A stretch of 64,000 nt of DNA from Desulfonatronospira thiodismutans ASO3-1 (GTDB lineage Bacteria; Desulfobacterota; Desulfovibrionia; Desulfovibrionales; Desulfonatronovibrionaceae), in contig NZ_ACJN02000002.1 of NCBI RefSeq assembly GCF_000174435.1, positions 1 to 64,000 on the forward strand. Reading direction: 5' to 3'. This document shows, piece after piece, positions 17,448 to 25,539 of this stretch. The notes under the pieces were generated by a model that worked only from the letters and a program-made list of their open reading frames with translations, was not told the DNA's origin and searched no databases. The position numbers and the translations under genes are program-made. Position 1 is the stretch's first letter. Every line of letters starts with the position of its first letter.

Positions 17448-17630
17448 CTACCTCACAAAAGGAATATTCAGATCTTTACAAATTTTTCGGGCCAAATCAT
17501 CTACTATCTCGTTATGCCTTGGGACCTGAGTCTTCTTTCGATCCAGCTGATATATACTGTGTTTGCTTCCCTCTCGCAAAAGATAAGCGCCATGTACCTG
17601 CAAATGTTTGATCAACTGATGTCTTTTCAT
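17448..17630 (-). CDS. hicA: HicA-family mRNA interferase toxin
   Basis: 60 aa from the ATG at 17630 (MKRHQLIKHLQVHGAYLLRE). An ATG ten codons upstream is possible but would lengthen the protein beyond the family norm. The dsRBD-like fold is indicated by GSKHSIYQL, whose His is the conserved catalytic residue, and by VPRHNEIVDDLARKICKDL. HicA cleaves mRNA when free of HicB. The gene pair may stabilise this accessory region. Confidence 0.85.
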   Translation of the reverse strand: MKRHQLIKHLQVHGAYLLREGSKHSIYQLDRKKTQVPRHNEIVDDLARKICKDLNIPFVR

Positions 17631-17675
17631 TAACTTACATTTTATGCATTCTTCCGGCAATTGGCAAGGAGCCGC

Positions 17676-17822
17676 TTACTCCCTCCTTATTTCATAGTCA
17701 GGATCAGCCCAGGGAGTTTTGCCGGTAATCGCATTCCAGAGCATACGCAAGGCTCCGGTGTTCTCATGGTAATGCTCATAGCAGGCCTGCAGCTCATGGA
17801 TAAGACCTGTCAGGCCATCCAT
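17676..17822 (-). CDS. possible short ORF or gene remnant
   Basis: The minus strand from the ATG at 17822 encodes 48 aa: MDGLTGLIHELQACYEHYHE, then NTGALRMLWNAITGKTPWAD and PDYEIRRE. The frame is open a further 16 codons upstream (GGAILIIVGRTFAP). The composition looks protein-coding, but I recognise no family. It may be a remnant whose 5' part was lost when the neighbouring RAYT inserted. Confidence 0.35.
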   Translation of the reverse strand: MDGLTGLIHELQACYEHYHENTGALRMLWNAITGKTPWADPDYEIRRE

Positions 17823-17915
17823 TGGCGCAAAGGTCCGGCCAACAATAATGAGGATCGCTCCGCCAAAATCAGATCAGGGCATACCCTGTCAGTGAACATG
17901 CTTGGAGCAGTAAAC

Positions 17916-18836
17916 TCAAGTCTGCCCCAGGCGCTTCATAGAGTACAAACCCTCGACACCGCCAACCGGAGTAAATTTCCTTGTATCCTTGGACCCCAGT
18001 AAATGCTTGACCTGGTCAAAGACTTCCTGAACAAAATCCTTTCCGCCGATAACCCCGGAATCAGTAAAATACCGGCATCTGTATCTGAAGCGCTCTACCC
18101 TGGATATTTTGTAGCCTTTTTTCCTGGCTTTTTCCACAACCTTTTGATCAATGGTCTTGCCTTTGCCGGCGTCTACTGCTCCGGTCTCGTAAACAAACTG
18201 CCTGTACTTGCGGACAATCTCTTTGGGGTCCAGCTCGTTCCATTCCTTGAGGCCAAAATCAATGTCCAGCAGGCCGTCTTTATTGCCGGTCTGGGTATGG
18301 TAGCCAAGTGAGCTCCAGCGGTAATTCTCCGGTTTCTTCACAATACCTGCACGGATAGGGTTTAAATCCACATAGGCCAGCAAATTAACAAGAGTACTGC
18401 CTTCCTGGACAATCATACTCTTAAACCGGCCACCCCAGAAAAAACCCTGCCGCCTGTGCTTCTTATTATAATACCGGGTAAAATTCTGCTTGATGTCCTT
18501 CACATAGGCCCCAAGGCTGCAAAGCCTCTTCTTGACCTCAGCCATCCGGTCAGTAGGCATCTCGACCTTGTCACCATAATAGTCCTGCCATCTCTTGATG
18601 ATATCTGAATTGGAAATCTCATCCTCAGGGTGCATCCGGGCTACCAGGTGGAAATGATTCCCCATAACTGCGAAACCCAGCACGTCAACAAAGTAAAGCC
18701 TGCTCAGTCTTTTGATAAGCCCCAACAGATAATCCTTGTCAGTGTCTTTAATGGGCAGACCTGACAGAGCAGTACGGGATATGACGTGGTAGACGGTGGC
18801 TTGGTCACTACGGATAAAACGGGCTATGCGGGGCAT
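17916..18836 (-). CDS. REP-associated tyrosine transposase (RAYT), copy 2
   Basis: 306 aa, start MPRIARFIRSDQATVYHVIS with AAAGGAGGT upstream. The HUH motif is GNHFHLVA and the catalytic Tyr lies in FTRYYNKKHRRQGFFWGGRF. The C-terminal half is nearly identical to that of copy 1 (KHLLGSKDTRKFTPVGGVEG), whereas the N-terminal half differs, so the gene looks mosaic. GACTGTCCCC sits at 18913-18922, 77 bp upstream of the start. It should cut single-stranded REP DNA. Confidence 0.92.
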   Translation of the reverse strand: MPRIARFIRSDQATVYHVISRTALSGLPIKDTDKDYLLGLIKRLSRLYFVDVLGFAVMGNHFHLVARMHPEDEISNSDIIKRWQDYYGDKVEMPTDRMAEVKKRLCSLGAYVKDIKQNFTRYYNKKHRRQGFFWGGRFKSMIVQEGSTLVNLLAYVDLNPIRAGIVKKPENYRWSSLGYHTQTGNKDGLLDIDFGLKEWNELDPKEIVRKYRQFVYETGAVDAGKGKTIDQKVVEKARKKGYKISRVERFRYRCRYFTDSGVIGGKDFVQEVFDQVKHLLGSKDTRKFTPVGGVEGLYSMKRLGQT

Positions 18837-18922
18837 GAATTACCTCCTTTAAGGCTGGTGGTTGAGCTGTTGGAAGAATGGATAGCATAAGCTGAAATAA
18901 AACGCAAGAAGAGACTGTCCCC

Positions 18923-19441
18923 TTCTTCCTTTGGCCCCGGCAGAACCAGATGCAAGCATGGCCATATTCCGGAAAATCGAACCCGAATGGCTCTTGCTGT
19001 TCCATCTGGCCATAATGCCGTTGGTGAACCGGCTGAATCTGGATGTTTCTGGGGTTGTTGGCTGCATGATTTTATTTTCTGCACGTTTCGCGTCAAGCGC
19101 GTTTCGTGCAATTAAATCCCACTTTTTGCACGTTTCGCGTCAAACGCAAATCGTGCAATTTCATCCAATATTTTCCTTCCCCGCAATCCACCGCTAAAAA
19201 CTGTCCCCGGCGCCACCACAGCCACATTCCGCACAAACCTGCTCTTCCAGGTGCGGTTTATGAATCCCTGCATCCCGTTCAAGGACCAGGGCTTTTCAGT
19301 AGTCACCGGCTCCGCCATCCCATCATCCTAATTTTATAAAACCGACTTGCTGCACGTTTCGCGTCAAACGCGTTTCGTGCAATTAAATCCCACCTTTTGC
19401 ACGTTTCGGGCCTGCCCAGTGAACAAAGAGAACTTTGGAAC
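18923..19441. repeat. gene-free stretch with GCACG-type hairpins
   Basis: Hairpins of the form GCACG-TTT-CGCGT-CAA-ACGCG-TTT-CGTGC occur at 19081-19109, 19128-19156 (partly degraded) and 19352-19380, with a half-unit at 19400. AATTAAATCCCAC follows the first and third. These are a second REP family, next to the RAYT at 17916 and the IS200-like element at 19442. A 68-aa minus ORF at 19112-19318 overlaps one hairpin and is not supported as a gene. Confidence 0.7.
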
Positions 19442-20377
19442 TTTGGGGGTCGGACCTAACCATCATACTTAAATATCAGGATAAATGTCCCAAAACAGCC
19501 TATTTTCAGACCTTAGAAGCCCCATTTCACCCCCAAAAACATCATTGTAAGCCGATACAGGTTCTTTCAGTGCATATGATCCGGTCTTGTCTACTTCATG
19601 AACCCTGCGGCCGCAAGCTTTTCCGCCGAGCAATTCCTTGATCTTTTCTACAAAAACCTTACAGCCCACGGCAACACTTTCAGTCCAGCCTGGTTGCCTG
19701 GGAGTACGCTCATCTACTGCTGCCTGGACCCATCCAGAGTATACCTTGGATAAATCATCGTCTATATCCAGCAGTCTTTTCAAAAGATCCCTGCTGATAA
19801 TTCGGTATCTTTGCTGCGGCTTGACTATTTCAGGGTATCCCCCATGGCTCCACTCTTTGGGATGCTTAACCACTCTGGCCCTGACCATGTTCATGTCTAT
19901 GTAGACCAGGCACTTTACCAGGTGCTCATCAACATCCACTGCTGTAGCGTGATACCTGTCTTCCCAGAAAGCACCTTTCCGCTTTTTTCTTTGATTGTAT
20001 TCCTGGCCGGTTCTGCCAGCCACCAATTGTAAGGACCTGGGTATAACATCTTTGTCTTCATGGCCGTGTACCAGCAAGTGAATATGATTCGAGGTAACCG
20101 TATAGTTCAATACCTGTAGCCCGTATCTCTTTTTCGCTTCAAATAACCATTTAATCCAAGTTGATCGGTCCTTGGCAAATTTCAGCAGGAATTCCTTTTT
20201 ATGGCATCTATGGGTTATATGCCACAAATGATCAGGCAAAAAATATCTGTTGGCTCTGGGCATATTTGCTTACAACTGGTTTTTGATTATTAAAAAGGGC
20301 ATTCTAAGGCCAATTTTGGGCTCTGTAAAGGCCATTTATTCAATCAATTTAGAACTTTAATTAGGTCCGACCCCAAA
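19442..20377. mobile_element. IS200-like element with inverted ends
   Basis: The left end TTTGGGGGTCGGACCTAA (19442-19459) and right end TTAGGTCCGACCCCAAA (20361-20377) are near-perfect inverted copies and bracket a single Y1 transposase gene. True IS200 elements use subterminal hairpins, so these ends may instead be flanking REP-type sites of a RAYT. Confidence 0.75.
19469..20263 (-). CDS. Y1 (HUH) transposase of the IS200/RAYT type
   Basis: 264 aa, start MPRANRYFLPDHLWHITHRC. It has the HUH motif in SNHIHLLVHG and a candidate catalytic Tyr in EYNQRKKRKGAFWEDRYHAT, then YIDMNMVRARVVKHPKEWSH, the conserved block of Y1 transposases. It differs from the six 304-306-aa RAYTs of this window in sequence and lacks their C-terminal KFTPVGGVEG segment. 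It lies within a pair of inverted GGTCGGACCTAA ends. It probably mobilises this element through single-stranded DNA. Confidence 0.88.
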   Translation of the reverse strand: MPRANRYFLPDHLWHITHRCHKKEFLLKFAKDRSTWIKWLFEAKKRYGLQVLNYTVTSNHIHLLVHGHEDKDVIPRSLQLVAGRTGQEYNQRKKRKGAFWEDRYHATAVDVDEHLVKCLVYIDMNMVRARVVKHPKEWSHGGYPEIVKPQQRYRIISRDLLKRLLDIDDDLSKVYSGWVQAAVDERTPRQPGWTESVAVGCKVFVEKIKELLGGKACGRRVHEVDKTGSYALKEPVSAYNDVFGGEMGLLRSENRLFWDIYPDI

Positions 20378-20623
20378 CCTAGTAGATCTACTTTAGGCAT
20401 GGTACTGCTCCTTTTTTGTAGGTTATAAATTGGTTTCCCCAATTCTTATAACGTAAAGGAGGACAGTTTTTTGAATTGACAGGGCAGTACAGTGAAAAGC
20501 TAAGCCGTATAAGGCCTATTTTGGGCTTTCAGGGGTGCTTTTTGATGTCAGGCATGCGAAGATGAATAAAAGCCAGCAGGATGGGCGTGAGGGGCCTTAA
20601 ATTGGAAATGGGTGTTTGGGCAT
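20378..20623. other. gene-free stretch
   Basis: No gene or clear repeat is visible between the right end of the IS200-like element and the terminator at 20624. Confidence 0.5.
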
Positions 20624-20655
20624 AAAAAAAAGCCTACCAGCATAAGCCAGTAGGC
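20624..20655 (-). terminator. Rho-independent terminator, minus strand
   Basis: Arms GCCTAC (20632-20637) and GTAGGC (20650-20655) with an A8 run at 20624-20631, giving T8 on the minus strand. It lies about 60 bp downstream of the glycosyltransferase remnant. Confidence 0.8.
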
Positions 20656-20716
20656 AATAAATAAAAAAAGCCAGCGTACTTCACCCCGCCAAGCCGTTTA
20701 ATCTGCGGCACTGAGG

Positions 20717-21046
20717 CTAACTGGTTTCAACCATGGCCTTTTCCAACCCGGCTGTAAACCCGTCAATATCCATAAGCACAGACCTCTGCATTCTGCTTCG
20801 CATGGTGCGTCTGAGATCAGCCAGTCTATCTGTATCAGCAGCCAGTTCAGCGGCAATCCGCACATACTCATCCTCACTCCCAGCCCCGAACTCACTAAGC
20901 CCAACAGTCCCAAGAAAAGCATAGCTCTGCCTGCTTACAACCCTGTCCATAGGCATGGTAACTACAGGTACACCCATCCACAGGGCCTCGCAGCTGGTAA
21001 GACCGCCGGTAAAGGGGAAGGGATCTAACAACTTAAAGAATCTGTC
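20717..21046 (-). pseudogene. C-terminal remnant of a SPINDLY/OGT-type (GT41) glycosyltransferase
   Basis: The minus strand reads DRFFKLLDPFPFTGGLTSCE, then ALWMGVPVVTMPMDRVVSRQ and YVRIAAELAADTDRLADLRR. This is the UDP-GlcNAc-binding C-terminal part of GT41 enzymes (DxFPxxGxTTxxEALWMGVPVV). The TPR region and the first half of the catalytic domain are missing; homology stops about 60 bp before the left end of the recombinase module. A complete protein would glycosylate Ser/Thr residues. The remnant was most likely cut by insertion of that module. Confidence 0.8.
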
Positions 21047-21107
21047 CCTTATGTTGCGAGTTCTCGTAACAGGCTGATATGCATGTAAATAAACCGGATT
21101 TGGCGGG

Positions 21108-21146
21108 GTCTTCATATCTTCATGGATACCAGGGGGATATGAAGAC
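21108..21146. repeat. inverted repeat near left end of RIT-like element
   Basis: GTCTTCATATC (21108-21118) and GATATGAAGAC (21136-21146) form an 11-bp inverted repeat with a 17-bp loop, directly next to a GGCGGGGT octamer (21102-21109). It may be a recombinase-binding site. Confidence 0.6.
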
Positions 21147-21233
21147 ATGCAGCATAATTATTTTGGGCTGGCAACATAATTTTTGGCCTTGGAATATAGT
21201 ACCACTTGTTTGGACTCAGCCTGCATATGGGCC

Positions 21234-22250
21234 TTACAGGCTGTCCAGCCAGTCCAGAGTCTCCTGCTCTTTTTCCCAGTCCAGAAGTTCATCCAGTTTG
21301 GGGTCCTGGGTCTGGTTCTGGGTGTATTCAATGAACTTCTGCTGCAGCTCTCGTTTGCGATTCAGACTCAGCTTGAGATAGACCATGGTGGATTGCAGGT
21401 TTTCATGTCCCAGGTGGTTTTTGATGTCTGTCAGGCTGAAGCCGGTCCCGAGCATGTTGATGGCACATGAATGCCTGAAGCAATGCACCGGATTCAATCC
21501 CTGGAATCGGTTTTCTTCAAACACCAGGCTCAGATATTTCCTGCATAACCGGTAGATGCCGTTTCTGGTAAAGCCTTGCCTGCGCTGATTTAAAAACAGG
21601 GTGTTCTGATGCAAGGGTTTGGGCCTGGGGCGGTATTTCTGGATATACATGGACATGAGCTGGACTGTCTTGGGCCAGAGCTCGATTTGGCGGTAGCGGT
21701 TGCCCTTGCCCAGGATGGCCAGGGTTTTCTTGTGCGGGTCAAAGTAGTCCAGACGTAGCGAGGCTGATTCCTCGGCCCTGGCCCCGGAGTTGTAGAGCAG
21801 GTGGATGATGGTATAATCCCGGAAAGCTCCGCTTTTCTTGAGATTTATACTATCCAGGACCAGCAAAACCTCTTCATGGGTGAGAAAGGCAGCCAGTTTT
21901 TTGGGGAAGCGCTTCTGAGGGATGGAGATAATCCGGTCTGCCAGCAGTTTATGTTCGGGATAGAGAAAACGGATCATTCTGGCCAGGGACTTGAATACCG
22001 CCAGTCTGTGGCCTCTGGTGCGAGCACTGTTATTTCTGCCGCTCTCCAGATGGTCTAAAAAATCCAGGATGAGCTGGGTGCTTAAATGCTCAATCTCCAG
22101 GGAGTTGATATCCCGGCCAAGGGTTTTGGAGGCAAAGGGCAAAAACAGGCTGAAGGTATGGCGGTAGGCCAGGATGGTGTTGGAGCTGACGCCCTTGGTT
22201 CTTGGCAGGTACTGATCAAAGAAGGTATGCAGACAGGAGCCCAGATTCAT
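21234..22250 (-). CDS. tyrosine recombinase, third of the trio
   Basis: 338 aa. The catalytic elements are an Arg in NSGARAEESASLRL, a Lys in ILGKGNRYRQIEL, His-x-x-Arg in HCFRHSCAINML, a His in LGHENLQSTM and the nucleophile Tyr in MVYLKLSL. The start ATG overlaps the stop of the previous recombinase (4 bp) with GGAGG five bases upstream. An N-terminal SAM-like core-binding domain spans about residues 5-100. It acts with its two partners in site-specific recombination. Confidence 0.9.
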   Translation of the reverse strand: MNLGSCLHTFFDQYLPRTKGVSSNTILAYRHTFSLFLPFASKTLGRDINSLEIEHLSTQLILDFLDHLESGRNNSARTRGHRLAVFKSLARMIRFLYPEHKLLADRIISIPQKRFPKKLAAFLTHEEVLLVLDSINLKKSGAFRDYTIIHLLYNSGARAEESASLRLDYFDPHKKTLAILGKGNRYRQIELWPKTVQLMSMYIQKYRPRPKPLHQNTLFLNQRRQGFTRNGIYRLCRKYLSLVFEENRFQGLNPVHCFRHSCAINMLGTGFSLTDIKNHLGHENLQSTMVYLKLSLNRKRELQQKFIEYTQNQTQDPKLDELLDWEKEQETLDWLDSL

Positions 22251-23215
22251 ATGTCCTCCAGTCGCGAGATGGCAAAGTCCACAAATCCCTGGCGCTTCTC
22301 GGCGTCCATGACCTTGAGATACAGGGCGGTGTAGCGGTACTTGCTGTGGCCCATATACGCGGATAGTACTGGCAGAACAGCCTGGGGGTCCCGGCCCCGG
22401 TCCCGGGCCGCCTTGAGGGTGTTGACTGCAAAGGAATGCCTCAGGCTGTGCGGAGTGGGATGGCCAAAGACCATGTTGGCTATAATTCTTCTTGGGGCAT
22501 GGATTCCCGTTTCCCGCACAGCCCTGTGAAAGACGGGATACACCTGATTGGTTCTCAGGGCGTTTTTAAATCCTGGCAGGAGATAAGGGCTTGTGCAGCA
22601 CAGGGCGTCTCGAAGACTCAGGAAGTTATCCAGTTCTTTTTGGGCCTCCCAAGGAATGGGAATCAAGCGGTCCTTATGGAACTTGGTCTTTTGGATATAG
22701 ATAGTGCCTTGCACAGGATCAAAATGTTCAAGCCCCAGGTTGAGTGGTTCGGACATGCGCAGCCCGCACCTGGCCTGCAACATTAGAGCTATGTATATGC
22801 CCATATCCACCAGGAAGCACTTTTCCCTGCTGCGCCGGATCTGACTTTGCACCCCCTGCAGGAGCTGCTCCACCTGCTCCGGGGAGAAAATGAAAGGGAT
22901 AAAGGCGTTTTCAGTCTTGGCCGGGAGATCCTGGACCGGATTATGTTCACAGCAGCCTGTCCGGTGCAGATAAGCAAAGAAGTTGCGTGTGGCCTGAATG
23001 ACATTGTTGACGGTTGCAGGCGAGCCCTTGATTCCATCACGGAAGCCCAGAAAAAAGGCAGGCGTGAGGTCTTCCCACCCCCGGGCATTATCCCGGACAT
23101 AATAATCCAGTGCTCTCAGCTGGTTTGCCAGGCTCTTGTTCACATATCCAAGTTCCTTGCGGTACTGGATAAAATCATTTAGATGTCCGGCCAGAAAGCT
23201 CTCAAACTTTTTCAT
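22247..23215 (-). CDS. tyrosine recombinase, second of the trio
   Basis: 322 aa from the ATG at 23215 (MKKFESFLAGHLNDFIQYRK); a GTG five codons earlier is possible. Catalytic residues are seen in QARCGLRMSEPLNL, HSLRHSFAVNTL, MGHSKYRYTALYLKV. The start lies 14 bp inside the end of the preceding recombinase gene, so the three are translated together. The N-terminal domain is of the SAM-like type. All active-site elements are intact. Confidence 0.9.
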   Translation of the reverse strand: MKKFESFLAGHLNDFIQYRKELGYVNKSLANQLRALDYYVRDNARGWEDLTPAFFLGFRDGIKGSPATVNNVIQATRNFFAYLHRTGCCEHNPVQDLPAKTENAFIPFIFSPEQVEQLLQGVQSQIRRSREKCFLVDMGIYIALMLQARCGLRMSEPLNLGLEHFDPVQGTIYIQKTKFHKDRLIPIPWEAQKELDNFLSLRDALCCTSPYLLPGFKNALRTNQVYPVFHRAVRETGIHAPRRIIANMVFGHPTPHSLRHSFAVNTLKAARDRGRDPQAVLPVLSAYMGHSKYRYTALYLKVMDAEKRQGFVDFAISRLEDI

Positions 23216-24386
23216 TGAACAATACCTCACGCATCAGTCTGGTGTGTACATGCAGATATCTCTTGCTGGTCTTGATGATGTCATGACCCAGCATCTCTTT
23301 GATTTCAAAGATGGACGCCTCCGCCTGCAACAGGTTCTGGGCATAGGTATGGCGCAGCCAGTAGGCAGATCCTTTGATCCCGGCCCGGCGGAAGCAGGCG
23401 CTGATATTCTGGCTCACGGTCAAAGGAGTGAGTGGTCCGTAAGGTGTCCTGGTATTGCAAAGAAGAAACCTGTGCCCGGGATCCATTGGTCTATTCCAGG
23501 CAAGGTATGCGGCCAGAGCCCTGAGTGCCCCCTGAGGCAGGGGAAGTTTGGCTGGAGAAGAGTTTTTTCTGTCCGGCAGGTATATCAGCTTGTCCCGGAA
23601 TAAAATGTCATCCAGGGTCACCCGGCAGATTTCCCCCGGCCGAAGCCCCAGGGAGTAGGCCAGATGGATCATGGCATAAGACCGCAGTCCCCCGGGGCGA
23701 TCCTTGTCAATGCTTTGAAACAGGGTCTTTATTTGTTCCAAAGTAAGAAACCTGGGTGGTCTGCTCTGGGCATACACCGGCGGCCCCTGGATCAAAGCGC
23801 TCAAATCTTTCTTCAGGATTTGTCTTTCCAGGTACAGGTAGCGTAAAAAACCTCTAAGGCCTGATCGTTCATGTATTCTGGTTTCAGGGGCGTATTTCCT
23901 GTTTCTCTCAGCCAGAAAAGCATCCATATGTAAGACATCCAGGTCTTTAAGCTCCATGCCCTGGTTTTGCAGGTAGTCATTAAGTGCGGATAGAGTCCCC
24001 CGGACCCGGTAGATCTGAACATGTCCCACCTGGCGGGTTTGGGTGTAGAATTGGAGATACTCTTCATAAAGCCTGGGCAGCTGGGCTCTTTGGAGCTTGC
24101 TCCTGCCTCTGCCTTCAGGCAAAGCACCCGGCGGCAAGCAGATTATGCCATTCTGGTGCAGGTAGCGCATGAATCCGCGCAGGACAAACCCGGCATACTT
24201 AACCTGGACATGGTCCTTAAATGCCTGCAAGGTATCCCGGGCAAAGGTACGCTCCCAGGGGATGCTATTTAGCACCACAAAGTCCAGCAGCCGGTTTAGA
24301 ATTTGGCTGTGTTGGGCCATTGTCCATGGAGCATACCCGGCATTGTTCATCCATTCCAGGTAGTCCTGGATCTGCCTGTCCAGCAT
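23202..24386 (-). CDS. tyrosine recombinase, first of the trio
   Basis: 394 aa. The active site is visible as LGLRPGEICRVTLDD (Arg), YWLRHTYAQNLL (His/Arg), LGHDIIKTSKRYLHV (His, Tyr). The N-terminal half is longer than in its partners and holds two core-binding-like segments (~5-90 and ~125-200). It begins 5 bp after the CHC2 gene stop. With the two following genes it makes the recombinase trio. Confidence 0.9.
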   Translation of the reverse strand: MLDRQIQDYLEWMNNAGYAPWTMAQHSQILNRLLDFVVLNSIPWERTFARDTLQAFKDHVQVKYAGFVLRGFMRYLHQNGIICLPPGALPEGRGRSKLQRAQLPRLYEEYLQFYTQTRQVGHVQIYRVRGTLSALNDYLQNQGMELKDLDVLHMDAFLAERNRKYAPETRIHERSGLRGFLRYLYLERQILKKDLSALIQGPPVYAQSRPPRFLTLEQIKTLFQSIDKDRPGGLRSYAMIHLAYSLGLRPGEICRVTLDDILFRDKLIYLPDRKNSSPAKLPLPQGALRALAAYLAWNRPMDPGHRFLLCNTRTPYGPLTPLTVSQNISACFRRAGIKGSAYWLRHTYAQNLLQAEASIFEIKEMLGHDIIKTSKRYLHVHTRLMREVLFNEKV

Positions 24387-24391
24387 AACCT

Positions 24392-24688
24392 CTACCTGCC
24401 CAGCCTTTGTTCCATGTCCTGCAAAAACTCCACTGCCTCCCGGAAATTTAAGCCCTTGACCACCATGACCAGGTCAATGGGGTTGAAATTTCTTTCGCAA
24501 CGAAAACACCTGGCCAGGTTGGTTCTGGGATTACAGGCGGTCAAAAACTCGGAGCAAAGCGGGCACAGAAAGCGCAAGTATCCGTCCCTGACTTTGGAGG
24601 GCATATCCAGGATATGGACAATAACGTCATTGACCAAAACCTTGTTTCGCAACCGCTGCAGTTCCTCTCTGGAATATCTTTGGGCCAT
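24392..24688 (-). CDS. CHC2-type zinc-finger protein (primase-like)
   Basis: 98 aa, start MAQRYSREELQRLRNKVLVN with GAGGAGGAAATC upstream. The C-P-L-C ... C-F-R-C pattern with FNPIDLVMVVKGLNFREAVE following is the zinc-binding domain of DnaG-type primases, here standing alone without the TOPRIM catalytic domain. Stand-alone CHC2 proteins probably bind single-stranded DNA. It is coupled to the recombinase trio (5-bp gap), which suggests a role in recombination or element replication. Confidence 0.82.
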   Translation of the reverse strand: MAQRYSREELQRLRNKVLVNDVIVHILDMPSKVRDGYLRFLCPLCSEFLTACNPRTNLARCFRCERNFNPIDLVMVVKGLNFREAVEFLQDMEQRLGR

Positions 24689-24790
24689 GATTTCCTCCTC
24701 GAGATAAGTGTCAGTGATTAAGATTTGACTTCCCTATCACCACCCCGGCAGTGGAGGCTATCGAGTCCTACCTTTGCAATCAGGACCAAA

Positions 24791-25237
24791 TCATGCGCAA
24801 CCCATTGATACTTCTGTGATTTTTACGATTTTCGCGTCCATCTTTGCAATCAGCAGATCCTGGACAGAAATCATGGCGTAAGTTCCTGATATGTCACTGT
24901 TTTCAGCTGATAACGCGTCCAGCTTTGCAATTTCGCTGGAAATGGATTCGATGGCCCTCCTGCGCCGGTTTCTATATCGCTGTTTTTCCCGGTTGCTTCG
25001 GGTATAGCCAGGGTTGTTTTCCCTGTAGTTATTCCAGTAGTCAGGGTTCCTGGCACTCCAGCGTTGGTCTGAAGCCCTTTTATTGAGCCTGTAGGCCTGG
25101 TCCACCTGCATTTTCTTTCTTTGCCACCGGCGCTTGCGCGCTCTCTGGCAATCAGGCTTGGAGCAATACTTCTGGTCGGGGTTACGTTTGGTAAGGGGAA
25201 AAAGACACCGGCAGTATCTGCAGCGTTTTTTGGACAT
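24791..25237 (-). CDS. Cys-rich basic DNA-binding-like protein of the RIT-like element
   Basis: 148 aa. The N-terminus MSKKRCRYCRCLFPLTKRNP followed by KYCSKPDCQRARKRRWQRKK gives a CxxC ... CxxxxC zinc-finger-like motif and then a strongly basic helix with repeated W-x-x-x-NPDYW / NPGY steps. The C-terminal third is a helix ending VQDLLIAKMDAKIVKITEVS. I recognise it as a type often found next to mobile-element recombinases but cannot name a family. A hairpin masks its ribosome-binding site (25238-25271). A 102-bp gap separates it from the CHC2 gene. Confidence 0.65.
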   Translation of the reverse strand: MSKKRCRYCRCLFPLTKRNPDQKYCSKPDCQRARKRRWQRKKMQVDQAYRLNKRASDQRWSARNPDYWNNYRENNPGYTRSNREKQRYRNRRRRAIESISSEIAKLDALSAENSDISGTYAMISVQDLLIAKMDAKIVKITEVSMGCA

Positions 25238-25271
25238 ACAACCTCCAGGAGCAGTTACTCCAAGAGGTTGT
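25238..25271 (-). promoter_or_regulatory. hairpin sequestering the RBS of the Cys-rich gene
   Basis: ACAACCTC (25238-25245) pairs with GAGGTTGT (25264-25271). On the minus-strand transcript the 3' arm contains GGAGGTTGT, the Shine-Dalgarno sequence, which is immediately followed by the ATG at 25237. The structure would block ribosome binding, so entry into the element's operon may be controlled at translation. Confidence 0.55.
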
Positions 25272-25308
25272 AGTTTTGGAAAGAAGAAAAATGAATGAAA
25301 AGAATTCA

Positions 25309-25516
25309 GGCGGGGTCAAGAAAAAATCAGGGATCAGTGCTGAGTACTGGAGTCTGACCACTGAACATTCCGGGAACTGCCTCAAGGGCGGGGTATATGT
25401 CTATACCTGGTGAGGCGGGGTGGATTAATTCTGTTGAGCCGAAACTTCCCTTAGGGCATTCAATCAGGGCGGGGTATGCAGGGTATGTTAAAAAAAATAC
25501 TAAAGGCAGGCGGGGT
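25309..25516. repeat. five spaced GGCGGGGT octamers
   Basis: Exact copies start at 25309, 25387, 25414, 25468 and 25509, three of them followed by AT (GGCGGGGTAT); a sixth copy is at 21102 on the other side of the element. Their position between the first gene and the right boundary suggests recombinase-binding sites. Confidence 0.65.
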
Positions 25517-25539
25517 ATAGCGGGATACTGGCAACATAA

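Larger units (their letters stand above)
21102..25539. mobile_element. RIT-like element: three tyrosine recombinases plus CHC2 and Cys-rich genes
   Basis: Five same-strand genes lie between truncated host genes. CTGGCAACATAA occurs at 21168-21179 and again, in the same orientation, at 25528-25539. The octamer GGCGGGGT occurs at 21102 on the left and five times on the right. The exact ends are not certain. Three adjacent overlapping tyrosine recombinases define RIT elements (recombinases in trio); the two accessory genes are not part of the RIT description I know. Confidence 0.7.

Noticed and set aside
19112-19318. 68-aa minus-strand ORF
   Set aside because: It overlaps a REP hairpin and has no homology I recognise; possibly a remnant but unsupported.
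19081-19408. CRISPR-like array
   Set aside because: Only three palindromic units with irregular spacing (47 and 224 bp), no regular spacers and no cas genes.
21234-24386. Tn554-type transposon (tnpABC)
   Set aside because: Tn554 has recombinases of about 360 and 630 aa plus a small non-recombinase TnpC; here all three are 320-395-aa tyrosine recombinases with intact active sites.
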